Positions 1-8,148 of a stretch of DNA of 64,000 nucleotides are shown here, in pieces. Every line of letters begins with the position of its first letter. Position 1 is the stretch's first letter. The stretch is taken from the NCBI GenBank assembly GCA_902582875.1, contig CACHTV010000001.1:1-64000 (forward strand). Reading direction: 5' to 3'. The DNA is from an uncultured Pelagibacteraceae bacterium (lineage in GTDB: Bacteria; Pseudomonadota; Alphaproteobacteria; Pelagibacterales; Pelagibacteraceae). The position numbers and the translations under genes are program-made. The notes beneath the pieces were generated by a model. It was not told the origin of the DNA. It worked only from the letters and a program-made list of their open reading frames with translations, and ran no database searches.

Positions 1-587
1 CTTGGAGTACAGCTCAAATTTCAAGAGAGTTAATGATACAGGTTAAAGAGGAATTTGGAAGAGTTCCAAAAAAAATGAAATTATTAAACTGTGTGGGGGG
101 AGGTAGTTCTGCTATGGGATTTTGGAATGAGTTTATGGATACTGATGCTGAATTTATTGGTATAGAAGCAGGCGGACCCAAGAATAGCAAACTTCATGCT
201 GCACCTTTAACCAATGGTTCAAATATTGGAATTTTACATGGTGCTGCACAATACGTTGTTCAAAATAAAGAAGGACAAATAAGTTCTACGGAGTCTATAT
301 CTGCTGGTTTAGATTATCCTGGTATTTCACCTTTACATTGTTTTCTCAAAGATGCAAAAAGAGCTAAATATACTTCAGCAACTGATGAAGAAGCTTTGAA
401 AGCTTATCAATTAGTTTCTAAATTAGAGAATATTTCTCCATCTTTAGAACCTTCACACGCTTTTGCTGAAGCAATTAAAATAGCACCTAAATTAAAATCA
501 TCTGATGTAATTGTTGTTAATTCTTGTGGAGATAGCATTAAAGACAGAGACATTATTAAACAAAAATTAGGATCTTACGTAAGATGA
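1..587 (+). CDS. trpB: Tryptophan synthase beta chain, 3' part (5' end outside window)
   Basis: This is the C-terminal portion of the PLP enzyme that condenses indole with serine to make tryptophan. The frame is open to the left edge (codons from base 3 read WSTAQISREL before the listed Met), so the listed ATG at 33 is internal. Visible motifs are the PLP-phosphate loop GGGSSAMG (usually GGGSNA) and SISAGLDYPG. The usual SGRGDKD near the C-terminus reads SCGDSIKD, which keeps the serine expected at the PLP ring nitrogen. It overlaps trpA by ATGA, suggesting translational coupling of the alpha2beta2 partners. Family assignment is secure; the motif changes look like lineage divergence. Confidence 0.97.
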   Translation, partial: WSTAQISRELMIQVKEEFGRVPKKMKLLNCVGGGSSAMGFWNEFMDTDAEFIGIEAGGPKNSKLHAAPLTNGSNIGILHGAAQYVVQNKEGQISSTESISAGLDYPGISPLHCFLKDAKRAKYTSATDEEALKAYQLVSKLENISPSLEPSHAFAEAIKIAPKLKSSDVIVVNSCGDSIKDRDIIKQKLGSYVR

Positions 588-1384
588 AATCAAAAATAGC
601 ATTGGCTTTCAAAAAATGTAGGGCTGAGAGGAGACCAGCTTTAATTACTTTTACTGTTGCTGGAGATAATACAAAAGAAAACTCTTTAAAAATTTTAAAT
701 TCTATTTCAAAGCACGCAGATATACTCGAACTATCATTTTTACACAATTGCCCTATTGCAGATGGAAGCCAAATACAAAATAGTACATATAGAGCCTTAA
801 AAAACGGAACTACTTTAAATGATACTTTTCAAATAGCCAAAAAATTTAAAAAAAATTATCCAGATAAACCGCTAATTTTAATGGGTTATTATAATTTAAT
901 TTATCAATTAGGAGAAAATAATTTTTTAAAGAACTGCAAAGTTTCTGGTGTGGATGGTTTGATTGTTGTTGATCTTCCTTATCCAGAAAATAAAAATTTT
1001 GCAAAAAAATGTAAAAAAAAATCTATAAATTTTATTCAGCTTTTATCTCCAACAACTTCAAAAGATAGAATGAAAAAAATTATCAAAGATTCTCATGACA
1101 TGATTTATTATATAAGTATGCTATCTACGACGGGTGGAAAATTAAAAGTTTCGCCAAGAAAAATTCTTGAAAAATATAAAAAAATAAAAAGGCTCAATAA
1201 TAATAAAAATCTAGTGATAGGTTTTGGAATAACAAATAAAACTATATCTTCCCTCAAAACAGCTGACGGATTAGTTGTGGGTAGTCAATTATGTAAAACT
1301 ATTACCAATTCTATTAAAAAAAGACAAAATCCTGTCACAAAGTTAGATAAATTGGTATACAGTTTAAAAAATAAAATTCTATGA
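584..1384 (+). CDS. trpA: Tryptophan synthase alpha chain
   Basis: TIM-barrel subunit that cleaves indole-3-glycerol phosphate and passes indole to TrpB. The catalytic glutamate (DILELSF, equivalent to Glu49) and aspartate (CPIADGS, equivalent to Asp60) are both present. MGYYNLI matches the family's TYYNPI, and the phosphate-binding GVTG loop is changed to LSTTGGK. Length of 266 aa is normal. The ATG overlaps the trpB stop (ATGA) and its own stop overlaps the accD start (ATGA), so trpB-trpA-accD look like one translationally coupled unit. Confidence 0.96.
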   Translation: MKSKIALAFKKCRAERRPALITFTVAGDNTKENSLKILNSISKHADILELSFLHNCPIADGSQIQNSTYRALKNGTTLNDTFQIAKKFKKNYPDKPLILMGYYNLIYQLGENNFLKNCKVSGVDGLIVVDLPYPENKNFAKKCKKKSINFIQLLSPTTSKDRMKKIIKDSHDMIYYISMLSTTGGKLKVSPRKILEKYKKIKRLNNNKNLVIGFGITNKTISSLKTADGLVVGSQLCKTITNSIKKRQNPVTKLDKLVYSLKNKIL

Positions 1385-2298
1385 ATTGGATAACAAAATT
1401 TATCAAACCAAAAATCAAGTCACTATTTGAAAAAAAATCATCAAAGTCAGAAGAAAATCTTTGGACTACATGTGGATGTAAAAATTTAATTTATAAAGAA
1501 GATCTACAATCTAATCTAAAATGCTGTCCGAAGTGTGGAGCACATCATAAATTATCTTGCAAAGAAAGATTTGAAACTTTTTTTGATAACAAAGAATATG
1601 AATTAATAGAGACGCCTCTACCAAAAGACGATCCTTTAAAATTTCAAGACAATAAGAAGTACACAGACAGACTAAAATCTGCTAGAAAAATTACAAAACA
1701 AGATGATGCTGTTTCAATAGCAAAGGGTAAAATTAAAAATGTTGATGTAGTTGTGGGTGCTCAAGATTTTAGATTCATTGGGGGGTCTTTTGGAGCTGCT
1801 TCTGGTGAAGCATTCATTGCTGGAATTCAACATTCTATAGAAAATAATATGCCATTTATTTTTTTTAGTTGTAGTGGTGGTCAGAGAATGATGGAGTCAT
1901 CTATAGCTTTAATGCAAATGTCTAGAACTGTTTTAGCTGTGAATGAATTAAAGAAAAAAAATATTCCATACATTGTGGTTTTAACTGACCCAACTACTGG
2001 AGGAGTGACAGCTTCCTGGGCTATGTTGGGCGACGTCCTAATTGCTGAACCTAAAGCAACTATTGGTTTTGCTGGAAGACGAGTAATACAAGATACTGTT
2101 AGAGAAACTTTGCCAGAAGAATTTCAAACTGCAGAGTATGTTAAAAATCATGGTGGTATTGACCTTGTGGTTGAAAGAAAATATTTAAACTCCACTATAG
2201 GAACTTTGCTGAATGTATTGTTGAAAAAAGCAGAGGCTCAGGTTAAAAATGAGTCATCTAATGTCTCAATCAATCAATCTTTACAATCAGCTAGCTAA
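1381..2298 (+). CDS. accD: Acetyl-CoA carboxylase carboxyltransferase subunit beta
   Basis: Beta subunit of the carboxyltransferase that transfers CO2 from carboxybiotin to acetyl-CoA, the first step of fatty acid synthesis. The N-terminal zinc ribbon is visible, but its first knuckle reads C-G-C rather than C-x-x-C; the second is CCPKCG. The crotonase-like core shows QDFRFIGGSFGAASGE and FFSCSGGQRMMES, followed by DPTTGGVTASWAMLGD. Length of 305 aa is typical. Its position after trpA and before folC is a classic proteobacterial order. Its 3' end overlaps the folC start by up to 50 nt. Confidence 0.96.
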   Translation: MNWITKFIKPKIKSLFEKKSSKSEENLWTTCGCKNLIYKEDLQSNLKCCPKCGAHHKLSCKERFETFFDNKEYELIETPLPKDDPLKFQDNKKYTDRLKSARKITKQDDAVSIAKGKIKNVDVVVGAQDFRFIGGSFGAASGEAFIAGIQHSIENNMPFIFFSCSGGQRMMESSIALMQMSRTVLAVNELKKKNIPYIVVLTDPTTGGVTASWAMLGDVLIAEPKATIGFAGRRVIQDTVRETLPEEFQTAEYVKNHGGIDLVVERKYLNSTIGTLLNVLLKKAEAQVKNESSNVSINQSLQSAS

Positions 2299-3523
2299 AA
2301 ATAAACTATTTAGTAAATCAGTAAATTTTGATCTTAAAAGGATCAAATTAATTCTCCAAAAATTAAATCATCCCGAAAAAAAACTAAAAAATGTTATCAA
2401 TATCATTGGAAGTGACGGCAAGTACTCGCTGTTGACTTCCTTAAAATATTTTATTGAAGCAAATCATCAAAAAGCCTCGGCTTATATTTCACCTAGTTTA
2501 AAATCCATTAGGGAACGATTCTGGATGGGTAAAAACTTTCTAAGTTATAAAGAAATTAAAGAGACAGTAAAAATCATTGAAAAGCAAAAGATTCATTTAA
2601 CAATTTTTGAAGCCTTAACAGTCATATTTGTTTTAAATGCATCAAGAAAAAATAATGATTATAATCTTATCGAAGCAGGCGCATTATTTGCTAAAGACTC
2701 AACAAATCTGTTTGAGTTTCCAAAAATACAAGCAATAGTAAATATAAACAAACAACATTTAAACTTTTTAAAAAAGAAAACATTAAATGAAGTCATTTAT
2801 CAAAAAGTTGGTTTTTTAAGCAATTTTACTAGTATCTATATTGGAAAACAAAAACCTCTAGTTTTAAAAAAGATTAAACAATTATTAAAAAGAAATAGCA
2901 GTTCAATTCAATATTCAAATTCCTGGAAATTAATTAAAATAAATAATAATTTTTTTTATAAAGACAAGAAAATAAGAATAAAATTAAATACAAAATACAT
3001 TCATTCAAAAGGTTTGCTGGAAAATCTATGTTTAGCAATTAAAATCGCTTTAGATCTAAAAATTGATAAGAAGATAATAATAAAAACTATTCCTAAAATT
3101 AAGTTTCCAGCTAGAATAGATTATTTAATTAAAGGTAGATTGGCTAAAAAAATACATAAAAATGAAAAGCTTTTAATAGACGGTTGTCATTCTGAAACAA
3201 GTGCTAAAAATTTAGCAAATTATCTTAAAACTATTAGAATTCCAATTTATGGTATTTGGGCTATGACAAAAAATAAAGATCCCGATAGATTTATAAAACA
3301 ATTCAAAGGAATATTTAAAAAAATTATAACTATACCTATTGAAAATGAATCTGCTGCTTTATCAAATAAATTATTGCTTAAAATAGCAAAAAAAAATAAT
3401 TATAATTCGGAAACTTCTAAAAGTTTTGAAGAAGCATTAAAAAAGATAACTTCAAAAGAAAAAAAAATTATTTGTTGTTTTGGCAGCCTATATTCAGCGG
3501 GAAATATTTTAAATAAAAATTAA
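2249..3523 (+). CDS. folC: Folylpolyglutamate / dihydrofolate synthase (FolC, Mur ligase family)
   Basis: ATP-dependent ligase that adds glutamate to dihydropteroate/tetrahydrofolate. The P-loop reads IIGSDGKYS where the family usually has GTNGKGS, and the late motif reads DGCHSETSAKNL where DGAHNP is usual, so this is a diverged member. Length (424 aa) and position after accD support FolC. Two starts are possible: ATG 2249, or ATG 2261 twelve bases later. Both lie inside accD and neither has a clear Shine-Dalgarno, so coupling to accD translation is likely. It ends convergent with trxA, sharing 4 nt. Confidence 0.85.
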   Translation: MSHLMSQSINLYNQLAKNKLFSKSVNFDLKRIKLILQKLNHPEKKLKNVINIIGSDGKYSLLTSLKYFIEANHQKASAYISPSLKSIRERFWMGKNFLSYKEIKETVKIIEKQKIHLTIFEALTVIFVLNASRKNNDYNLIEAGALFAKDSTNLFEFPKIQAIVNINKQHLNFLKKKTLNEVIYQKVGFLSNFTSIYIGKQKPLVLKKIKQLLKRNSSSIQYSNSWKLIKINNNFFYKDKKIRIKLNTKYIHSKGLLENLCLAIKIALDLKIDKKIIIKTIPKIKFPARIDYLIKGRLAKKIHKNEKLLIDGCHSETSAKNLANYLKTIRIPIYGIWAMTKNKDPDRFIKQFKGIFKKIITIPIENESAALSNKLLLKIAKKNNYNSETSKSFEEALKKITSKEKKIICCFGSLYSAGNILNKN

Positions 3524-3837
3524 ATTTTATTTTTCTTAAGAAAATCAACTAGATCAGCTTTATTTGTAGCCCCAACTTTAACTGCTTTTTGTTCTCCGTT
3601 ACAAAACAGAATCATAGTAGGAATTCCTTTCACAGAAAATTGGGTCGGAACATTTGGTTGTTCATCTATATTATGTTTTGCTATTGTAACATCTTTCATC
3701 TCGTTAGAAATTTCTTCTAAGATGGGAGAAATCTGAACGCACGGATTACACCAAGGTGCCCAAAAATCCAAATATAAATTCTTGTGTTCTTTTTTAAGTT
3801 TTTCAAAAGTTTCGTCAGTTGATTTAATTGTCGGCAT
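3520..3837 (-). CDS. trxA: Thioredoxin with WCNPC active site
   Basis: Small cytosolic thiol-disulfide reductase of 105 aa with a complete thioredoxin fold: LDFWAPWCNPC near residues 24-34 and the cis-proline KGIPTM near residue 75. The active site is CNPC rather than the canonical CGPC, a substitution that normally alters redox potential and pKa of the thiol. The buried-Asp region is otherwise normal. It is convergent with folC (4-nt overlap) and downstream of the ExoI-like nuclease. The canonical activity is likely; the exact redox role is an inference. Confidence 0.93.
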   Translation of the reverse strand: MPTIKSTDETFEKLKKEHKNLYLDFWAPWCNPCVQISPILEEISNEMKDVTIAKHNIDEQPNVPTQFSVKGIPTMILFCNGEQKAVKVGATNKADLVDFLKKNKI

Positions 3838-3882
3838 ACATCCTAGATAAGTATTTTTGATTTAAAGTCAATGTGTCTTAAG

Positions 3883-5349
3883 CTATTTCTTTTTTTTATT
3901 ATTACTTGACAGTGCTTTTTCATACACAATTCTCATCTCTTTAATCATTGCATCAACCTCATTGATATAATCAAGTTTTTCTTTGCTTATGTCTTTTTCA
4001 GCTCTAATACTATCAATCAAATGTTCAGCCATCGGGATAGTTGTGAAGTTCTTTTCTTCTAATCTTAGCACTCTTTCAGCTGTTGCAACGTGAATTCTAT
4101 TATAAACTTCTTTTGGTAGAGACTCTGGTTCATTTTGATATATTAGCCTTTCTCCAAAATATTTGAATCTAGGATCTTTAATTTTTATTACCTCTTCATA
4201 TCTTTTATCCCACTCAATAGTGTGAAATTTTTTAATGATGTCGTTATCAGGACTGTTTTTATCTAAAAACCCACCACTATATAACTGATTGTGTGGGTCG
4301 TTAGCTGTTAGCTCATCTTCTTTAGATTTATTCTTTAATTCTTTTTCTTTCACTATTTCGTTAATCGCTTTTTTACATTTCTCTGCAAATTCTGGATTGC
4401 TTTTTATTAAAGTTGCTCTTTCAGTAAGTTTTTCTAAGCCTATCGTTCTAAAAGGTTCTGCTTTTAATGCATAATCTATATTAAGAATTACTGGATGTTT
4501 CAAAGGTATAGCTCTAATAAACTTACCTGGCTTTTTCATTGTCTCTTTTAAAGATTTATAATCAAGTGACATCAAATCTTTAGGGTCTGTTTCTAGACAA
4601 TAAACCATTGGCCAAGTGTATTGAGGGTGATCAAAAAAATAGGTGCAAGCGAATGGTCTAGATTTACCAAAATAATACAAAGCAGTTGTAAATAATTTAT
4701 TTTTAAAAATTTCATCTTTTGCTTTTTGTTTTGAAATAGTCATTAAAGAGGATTCAAATATTGGTTTAGCTGTTTGTTTAATTTTTTTCATCACTTTAGC
4801 TGTTATCTCAACATCTTGTGTGGCTGTATGAAATTTATTTTTATCTGTATCTGGAAAGTTCTTCATGCCTAAATCTTCTAGTTTAAAGACTGGATTATTA
4901 GATTTTGAATAAGATGTTTCTAGTGATTTTGGATAAAAAAGCTTAGCTGCTCTAGCAAAAGGAAGAAAGTCAGATGCTTCATTACCGTTTGTTTTTAAAA
5001 TATAAATAGGAAGTAGAGATCTATAGTTCTCTTTTTCTGCAAGAGGATAATCATATCCATGGCCATTCCATGTAGCCCAAATACAAGGTGACCATTGATT
5101 AATTTTTTTATGCATTTCCAACATAAGTTGGTAATGATTTAAATTAGATTCCTTTAATTTCTTAAGCCCTTTATTTACCCATAAGCTATAAGGATCTGGA
5201 ATATACCCAGGTACATTTCTACAAAATAATTCAAAACGATCTAGCTCCTGAAACTGATCATTATACAAGATTCCAGAAACAGAAATAATTTTACCTGTAG
5301 AAGTCGATGCTGATTGAGCTTCAAAATCTAAAACTGCTATATTTGCCAT
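3883..5349 (-). CDS. sbcB: Exodeoxyribonuclease I-like 3'-5' exonuclease (DEDDh)
   Basis: Probable single-strand-specific 3'-5' DNA exonuclease used in recombination and mismatch repair. The DEDDh motifs are readable: AVLDFEAQS (D-x-E) at residues 6-14, WNGHGYDYPLAE near 95, and HTATQDVEIT near 180, with the histidine and final aspartate in register. Length of 488 aa matches E. coli ExoI (about 475). The C-terminal part (RFKYFGERLIYQNEP, then helical) resembles the ExoI SH3-like and helical regions. It lies 3 nt from rmuC, another recombination-associated gene, so the two are probably cotranscribed. Confidence 0.87.
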   Translation of the reverse strand: MANIAVLDFEAQSASTSTGKIISVSGILYNDQFQELDRFELFCRNVPGYIPDPYSLWVNKGLKKLKESNLNHYQLMLEMHKKINQWSPCIWATWNGHGYDYPLAEKENYRSLLPIYILKTNGNEASDFLPFARAAKLFYPKSLETSYSKSNNPVFKLEDLGMKNFPDTDKNKFHTATQDVEITAKVMKKIKQTAKPIFESSLMTISKQKAKDEIFKNKLFTTALYYFGKSRPFACTYFFDHPQYTWPMVYCLETDPKDLMSLDYKSLKETMKKPGKFIRAIPLKHPVILNIDYALKAEPFRTIGLEKLTERATLIKSNPEFAEKCKKAINEIVKEKELKNKSKEDELTANDPHNQLYSGGFLDKNSPDNDIIKKFHTIEWDKRYEEVIKIKDPRFKYFGERLIYQNEPESLPKEVYNRIHVATAERVLRLEEKNFTTIPMAEHLIDSIRAEKDISKEKLDYINEVDAMIKEMRIVYEKALSSNNKKKK

Positions 5350-5352
5350 TAT

Positions 5353-6384
5353 TTATTGTACCGTATTGTTATCATCATCCTCATCTTCAACGGCAATTGG
5401 AATTTGTTTTTTAGGTGTTAGACCTAATTTGTTCAATCGTTTTACTCTGCTTAAGAAACTTCCGCTGCCATCTTTAATTTTTGCCATGACCTCAGAAACA
5501 TTTTCTGATGTATTAGCAATAGCTTCTTGTGCTTTTTTAGCGCTACCATAAATATCTACTGCTTGAGAGCTTATAAGATTAGCTAATTTAATTATGTCTG
5601 CTACACTCTTGCTTTGTTTATCCGCTTTCCAAGAGTATTCCGCAGTTTTTAACATATAATAAAAAATGCTCGGAGAAGCTAAAGTAACTTTATTTTTTAT
5701 AGCATATTCAAATAATTCACTTCCTCCTTGCCTTGAAGGAATTGATATTGCAGACTCATTAGGGCAAAACATTACAACTGTATCAATTGTTTTAATTCCT
5801 TTAATGCCCTGATAATTTTTCTTTGCTAAAGTGTCTATATGTGTTTTTAAAGACAGCTTATGTCTCTCTAATGCTTCTTCTTTTTCTCTCTCATCAGTGG
5901 TGTTTACATATTCATCCCAGGCTTTTAGAGACACCTTTGAGTCTACTACTACATCTCTTCCGTCAGGAAAATGAATAATGACATCAGGAATTTTTCTTCC
6001 ATCCTCTTCATTAAAGCTTTTATGAACTTCAAACTCTTCACCCTCTGTAAATCGAAGATTTTCAGTCAAAATCCTTTTAAGAACTAATTCGCCCCACGAA
6101 CCTTGGTTCTGAGATCCTCCTGTAACAAGAGTTTTTTTAATATCTTCTGCGGCTTTTACTACATCGGCTTCTCCAGTTTTAATATCCTGAAGAATAGTTT
6201 TTATAGATCCTCGTTCAGTGGCATTTGAGGTTTGAAAACCATCAATTTTATCTTCTAAAGACTTTAAGTTGCTGGCTAGATCTCCTACATTCTCCTTCTT
6301 AGAAAATATATTTTTTAAAACCCAGCCAATAAAAATACCAACTATTAATCCAATTAAGATTTCAAGACTAAATAAATTTATCAC
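5353..6384 (-). CDS. rmuC: DNA recombination protein RmuC homolog
   Basis: Membrane-anchored RmuC-family protein. A single N-terminal membrane segment (IGLIVGIFIGWVLKNIF, residues 11-27) is followed by a coiled-coil stretch and the PD-(D/E)xK-like RmuC domain, with IPDVIIHFPDGRDVVVDSK and MFCPNESA near the middle. In E. coli RmuC limits inversions at short repeats; its biochemical activity is not well defined. Length (343 aa) is short of the E. coli protein (about 475) because the coiled coil is trimmed. It sits immediately upstream of the ExoI-like gene with a 3-nt gap. Confidence 0.9.
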   Translation of the reverse strand: MINLFSLEILIGLIVGIFIGWVLKNIFSKKENVGDLASNLKSLEDKIDGFQTSNATERGSIKTILQDIKTGEADVVKAAEDIKKTLVTGGSQNQGSWGELVLKRILTENLRFTEGEEFEVHKSFNEEDGRKIPDVIIHFPDGRDVVVDSKVSLKAWDEYVNTTDEREKEEALERHKLSLKTHIDTLAKKNYQGIKGIKTIDTVVMFCPNESAISIPSRQGGSELFEYAIKNKVTLASPSIFYYMLKTAEYSWKADKQSKSVADIIKLANLISSQAVDIYGSAKKAQEAIANTSENVSEVMAKIKDGSGSFLSRVKRLNKLGLTPKKQIPIAVEDEDDDNNTVQ

Positions 6385-6546
6385 TGCTTTCCTTGCTTGT
6401 CTTTTTTGTGTCAGACATAACTTACCTTTTTGTTCTGACGCCTATAGTGATGTGAGGAAAATTTTGATTTTCAACAAAACACATTCTAATACAATTAATA
6501 TAAGCGTTCGTTAATGATTCTTAATATAAACACTAAATTTTAAAAA

Positions 6547-7617
6547 TCAAGATAAATGTTTTTTTCTTTTTTGACTTTCTGTTCTTAATTGTCCACATGC
6601 TGCTAAAACATCATCTCCCCTGCTTCTTCGAATAAATGACATATAGCCTTTATCTTGAATATATTTAGAGAATTTTTCTATATCTTTTCTTTCCGTGGGT
6701 TTAAATTTAACGCCTGGCCATGAATTAAACTCGATAAGATTTACTTTGCTTGGAAATTGAGCCATTAATTTTACTAATTGTTTTGCGCAATCTTCAGTAT
6801 CATTTATACCCTTGAGCATTACATATTCTAAGAAGATTGGTTCTTTTACAACTGACGTGTAATATTTTAACTGCTGAATTAAATCCTTAATCTTAAATTT
6901 TTTATTTATCGGCATTATCTCTTCTCTTAATTTGTCATTAGGTGCGTGTAAGCTAAGTGCTAGATAAGTTCCTATTTCATCAGCAGCTTCTGGAATCTTA
7001 TTGGCAATTCCAGATGTTGAAACTGTAATTTTTTTATTTCCATAATTTAATCCTTTTTTATCTTTTAAAATTTGAATTGCGGTCTTTAGATTTTTCATAT
7101 TAATAAGGGGTTCACCTTGCCCCATAAAAACTATATTTGTAACTATTTTTTGATCTCCCCAGTCTTTAAGTTTGTCTTTTACCAGTACAATTTGACTTAC
7201 AATTTCTGATGCAGATAAATTTTTAACTAATCTTTGAGTGCCAGACCTGCAAAATGTACAAGTCAAACTACAACCAACCTGAGAAGATACACATACTGTT
7301 CCTCTCGTTTTTTCTGGAATATAAACACATTCAACTTTATTGCCATCAAATAGTTCTACCAGAAATTTTAGTGTTCCATCTGATGACTCATGCGTCTCAA
7401 CAATTTTTGAATCATTAAAAGAAATTTTTTTTGAGAGTTCTTCTCTTAAATCAATTGGAATAGTAGTAAATTTTTCAAAATCATTTAATCCTTTTTGATA
7501 AGCAGCAGTAAATATTTGCTGAGCTCTCATATTCAGCTTTTTCTCTTTGATTCCTATTTTTTCACTAAGAAAAAATTTTAAATCTTCGTAATTTAAATCG
7601 AATAAATTTTGTTTCAT
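6547..7617 (-). CDS. rlmN: Dual-specificity 23S rRNA / tRNA adenine-C2 methyltransferase
   Basis: Radical SAM enzyme that methylates C2 of A2503 in 23S rRNA and A37 in some tRNAs. The 4Fe-4S motif CSLTCTFC places cysteines at residues 116, 120 and 123; MGQGEPLIN and LSLHAPNDKLREEIMP follow. The C-terminal catalytic cysteine that forms the protein-RNA crosslink is seen in DDVLAACGQL. Length of 356 aa is normal. It is on the same strand as the upstream 63-aa gene, with a hairpin between them, and is followed after about 160 nt by rmuC. Confidence 0.96.
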   Translation of the reverse strand: MKQNLFDLNYEDLKFFLSEKIGIKEKKLNMRAQQIFTAAYQKGLNDFEKFTTIPIDLREELSKKISFNDSKIVETHESSDGTLKFLVELFDGNKVECVYIPEKTRGTVCVSSQVGCSLTCTFCRSGTQRLVKNLSASEIVSQIVLVKDKLKDWGDQKIVTNIVFMGQGEPLINMKNLKTAIQILKDKKGLNYGNKKITVSTSGIANKIPEAADEIGTYLALSLHAPNDKLREEIMPINKKFKIKDLIQQLKYYTSVVKEPIFLEYVMLKGINDTEDCAKQLVKLMAQFPSKVNLIEFNSWPGVKFKPTERKDIEKFSKYIQDKGYMSFIRRSRGDDVLAACGQLRTESQKRKKHLS

Positions 7618-7646
7618 GTTTACTGTTGAGAAGTTTTAATGGTAAA

Positions 7647-7667
7647 GAGGGGTAAAGTGAACCCCTC
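7647..7667 (-). terminator. Strong GC-rich hairpin between the 63-aa gene and rlmN
   Basis: A 7-bp perfect stem (GAGGGGT paired with ACCCCTC) with a 7-nt loop lies 10 nt past the stop of the 63-aa gene and 30 nt before the rlmN start. On the minus strand only a short T run (TTTACC) follows, so it may be an attenuating terminator or an mRNA-stabilising end rather than a full intrinsic terminator. Its GC content stands out in this AT-rich DNA. Confidence 0.5.
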
Positions 7668-7677
7668 CCTATAAAAG

Positions 7678-7869
7678 TTAAATATTCTCTGACGATTTCT
7701 TTAAATGTTTAAGAACCTTGCCGCGATTTTTTCCGTTTTGAATTTTATATCCAGAAGTTCCATTTGCATTTATTTCTACTGCTTTTCTTGATTTTTGCAA
7801 TTTGTTAAGAAATTCAGCCTGAGATTTGCTTCGGCTGAATTCATTTAACAATTTTGTGTGTCTACTCAT
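7678..7869 (-). CDS. Small basic protein of unknown function (63 aa)
   Basis: I do not recognise the family. The protein is short, hydrophilic and basic, with no membrane segment or cysteine; the C-terminal half has GYKIQNGKNRGKVLKHLK. The ORF is supported by an excellent Shine-Dalgarno, AAGGAG, 6 nt before the ATG (complement of 7876-7881), one of the best in the window, and by the hairpin downstream of its stop. It may be cotranscribed with rlmN. A nucleic-acid-binding role is possible from the charge but is only a guess. Confidence 0.75.
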   Translation of the reverse strand: MSRHTKLLNEFSRSKSQAEFLNKLQKSRKAVEINANGTSGYKIQNGKNRGKVLKHLKKSSENI

Positions 7870-7922
7870 AACACTCTCCTTGTTCTATATTATTCAACCT
7901 ACTTTTAACTCATGTAGATGAG

Positions 7923-7940
7923 CCACATCTTACCATGTGG
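7923..7940. repeat. Inverted repeat in the divergent intergenic region
   Basis: CCACAT and ATGTGG form a 6-bp perfect inverted repeat with a 6-nt spacer, between the divergent 63-aa gene and the small membrane ORF. It could be an operator or an mRNA hairpin. No function can be assigned from the sequence. Confidence 0.3.
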
Positions 7941-7991
7941 ATGGTTATAGTAATATAATATATAATAACTAAGCGATCAATAGCTGTAAAA

Positions 7992-8147
7992 ATGAACAAT
8001 AAAACCATAGGAATAATAGCGATAGTATTTGGAAGTTTAGTCTTATACAGCGAACAGGAGTATGCTTGGATAATATCTGCAATTTTAATCGGGATAGGTA
8101 GTGGCATTTGGTGGTGGAAGGATAAAGAAAGCGATACAGAAAAATAA
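7992..8147 (+). CDS. Small membrane protein, 51 aa (not in ORF track)
   Basis: Reading from ATG 7992 gives a 51-residue protein with two hydrophobic segments: IGIIAIVFGSLVLYS (about 6-20) and AWIISAILIGIGSGIWWW (about 25-42), then a charged tail KDKESDTEK. It ends one base before the ATG of the flavodoxin-fold gene, which suggests coupling. No strong Shine-Dalgarno is visible, but hydrophobic segments, a charged tail and tight spacing fit a real small membrane protein. Family unknown. Confidence 0.5.
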   Translation: MNNKTIGIIAIVFGSLVLYSEQEYAWIISAILIGIGSGIWWWKDKESDTEK

Positions 8148-8148
8148 T

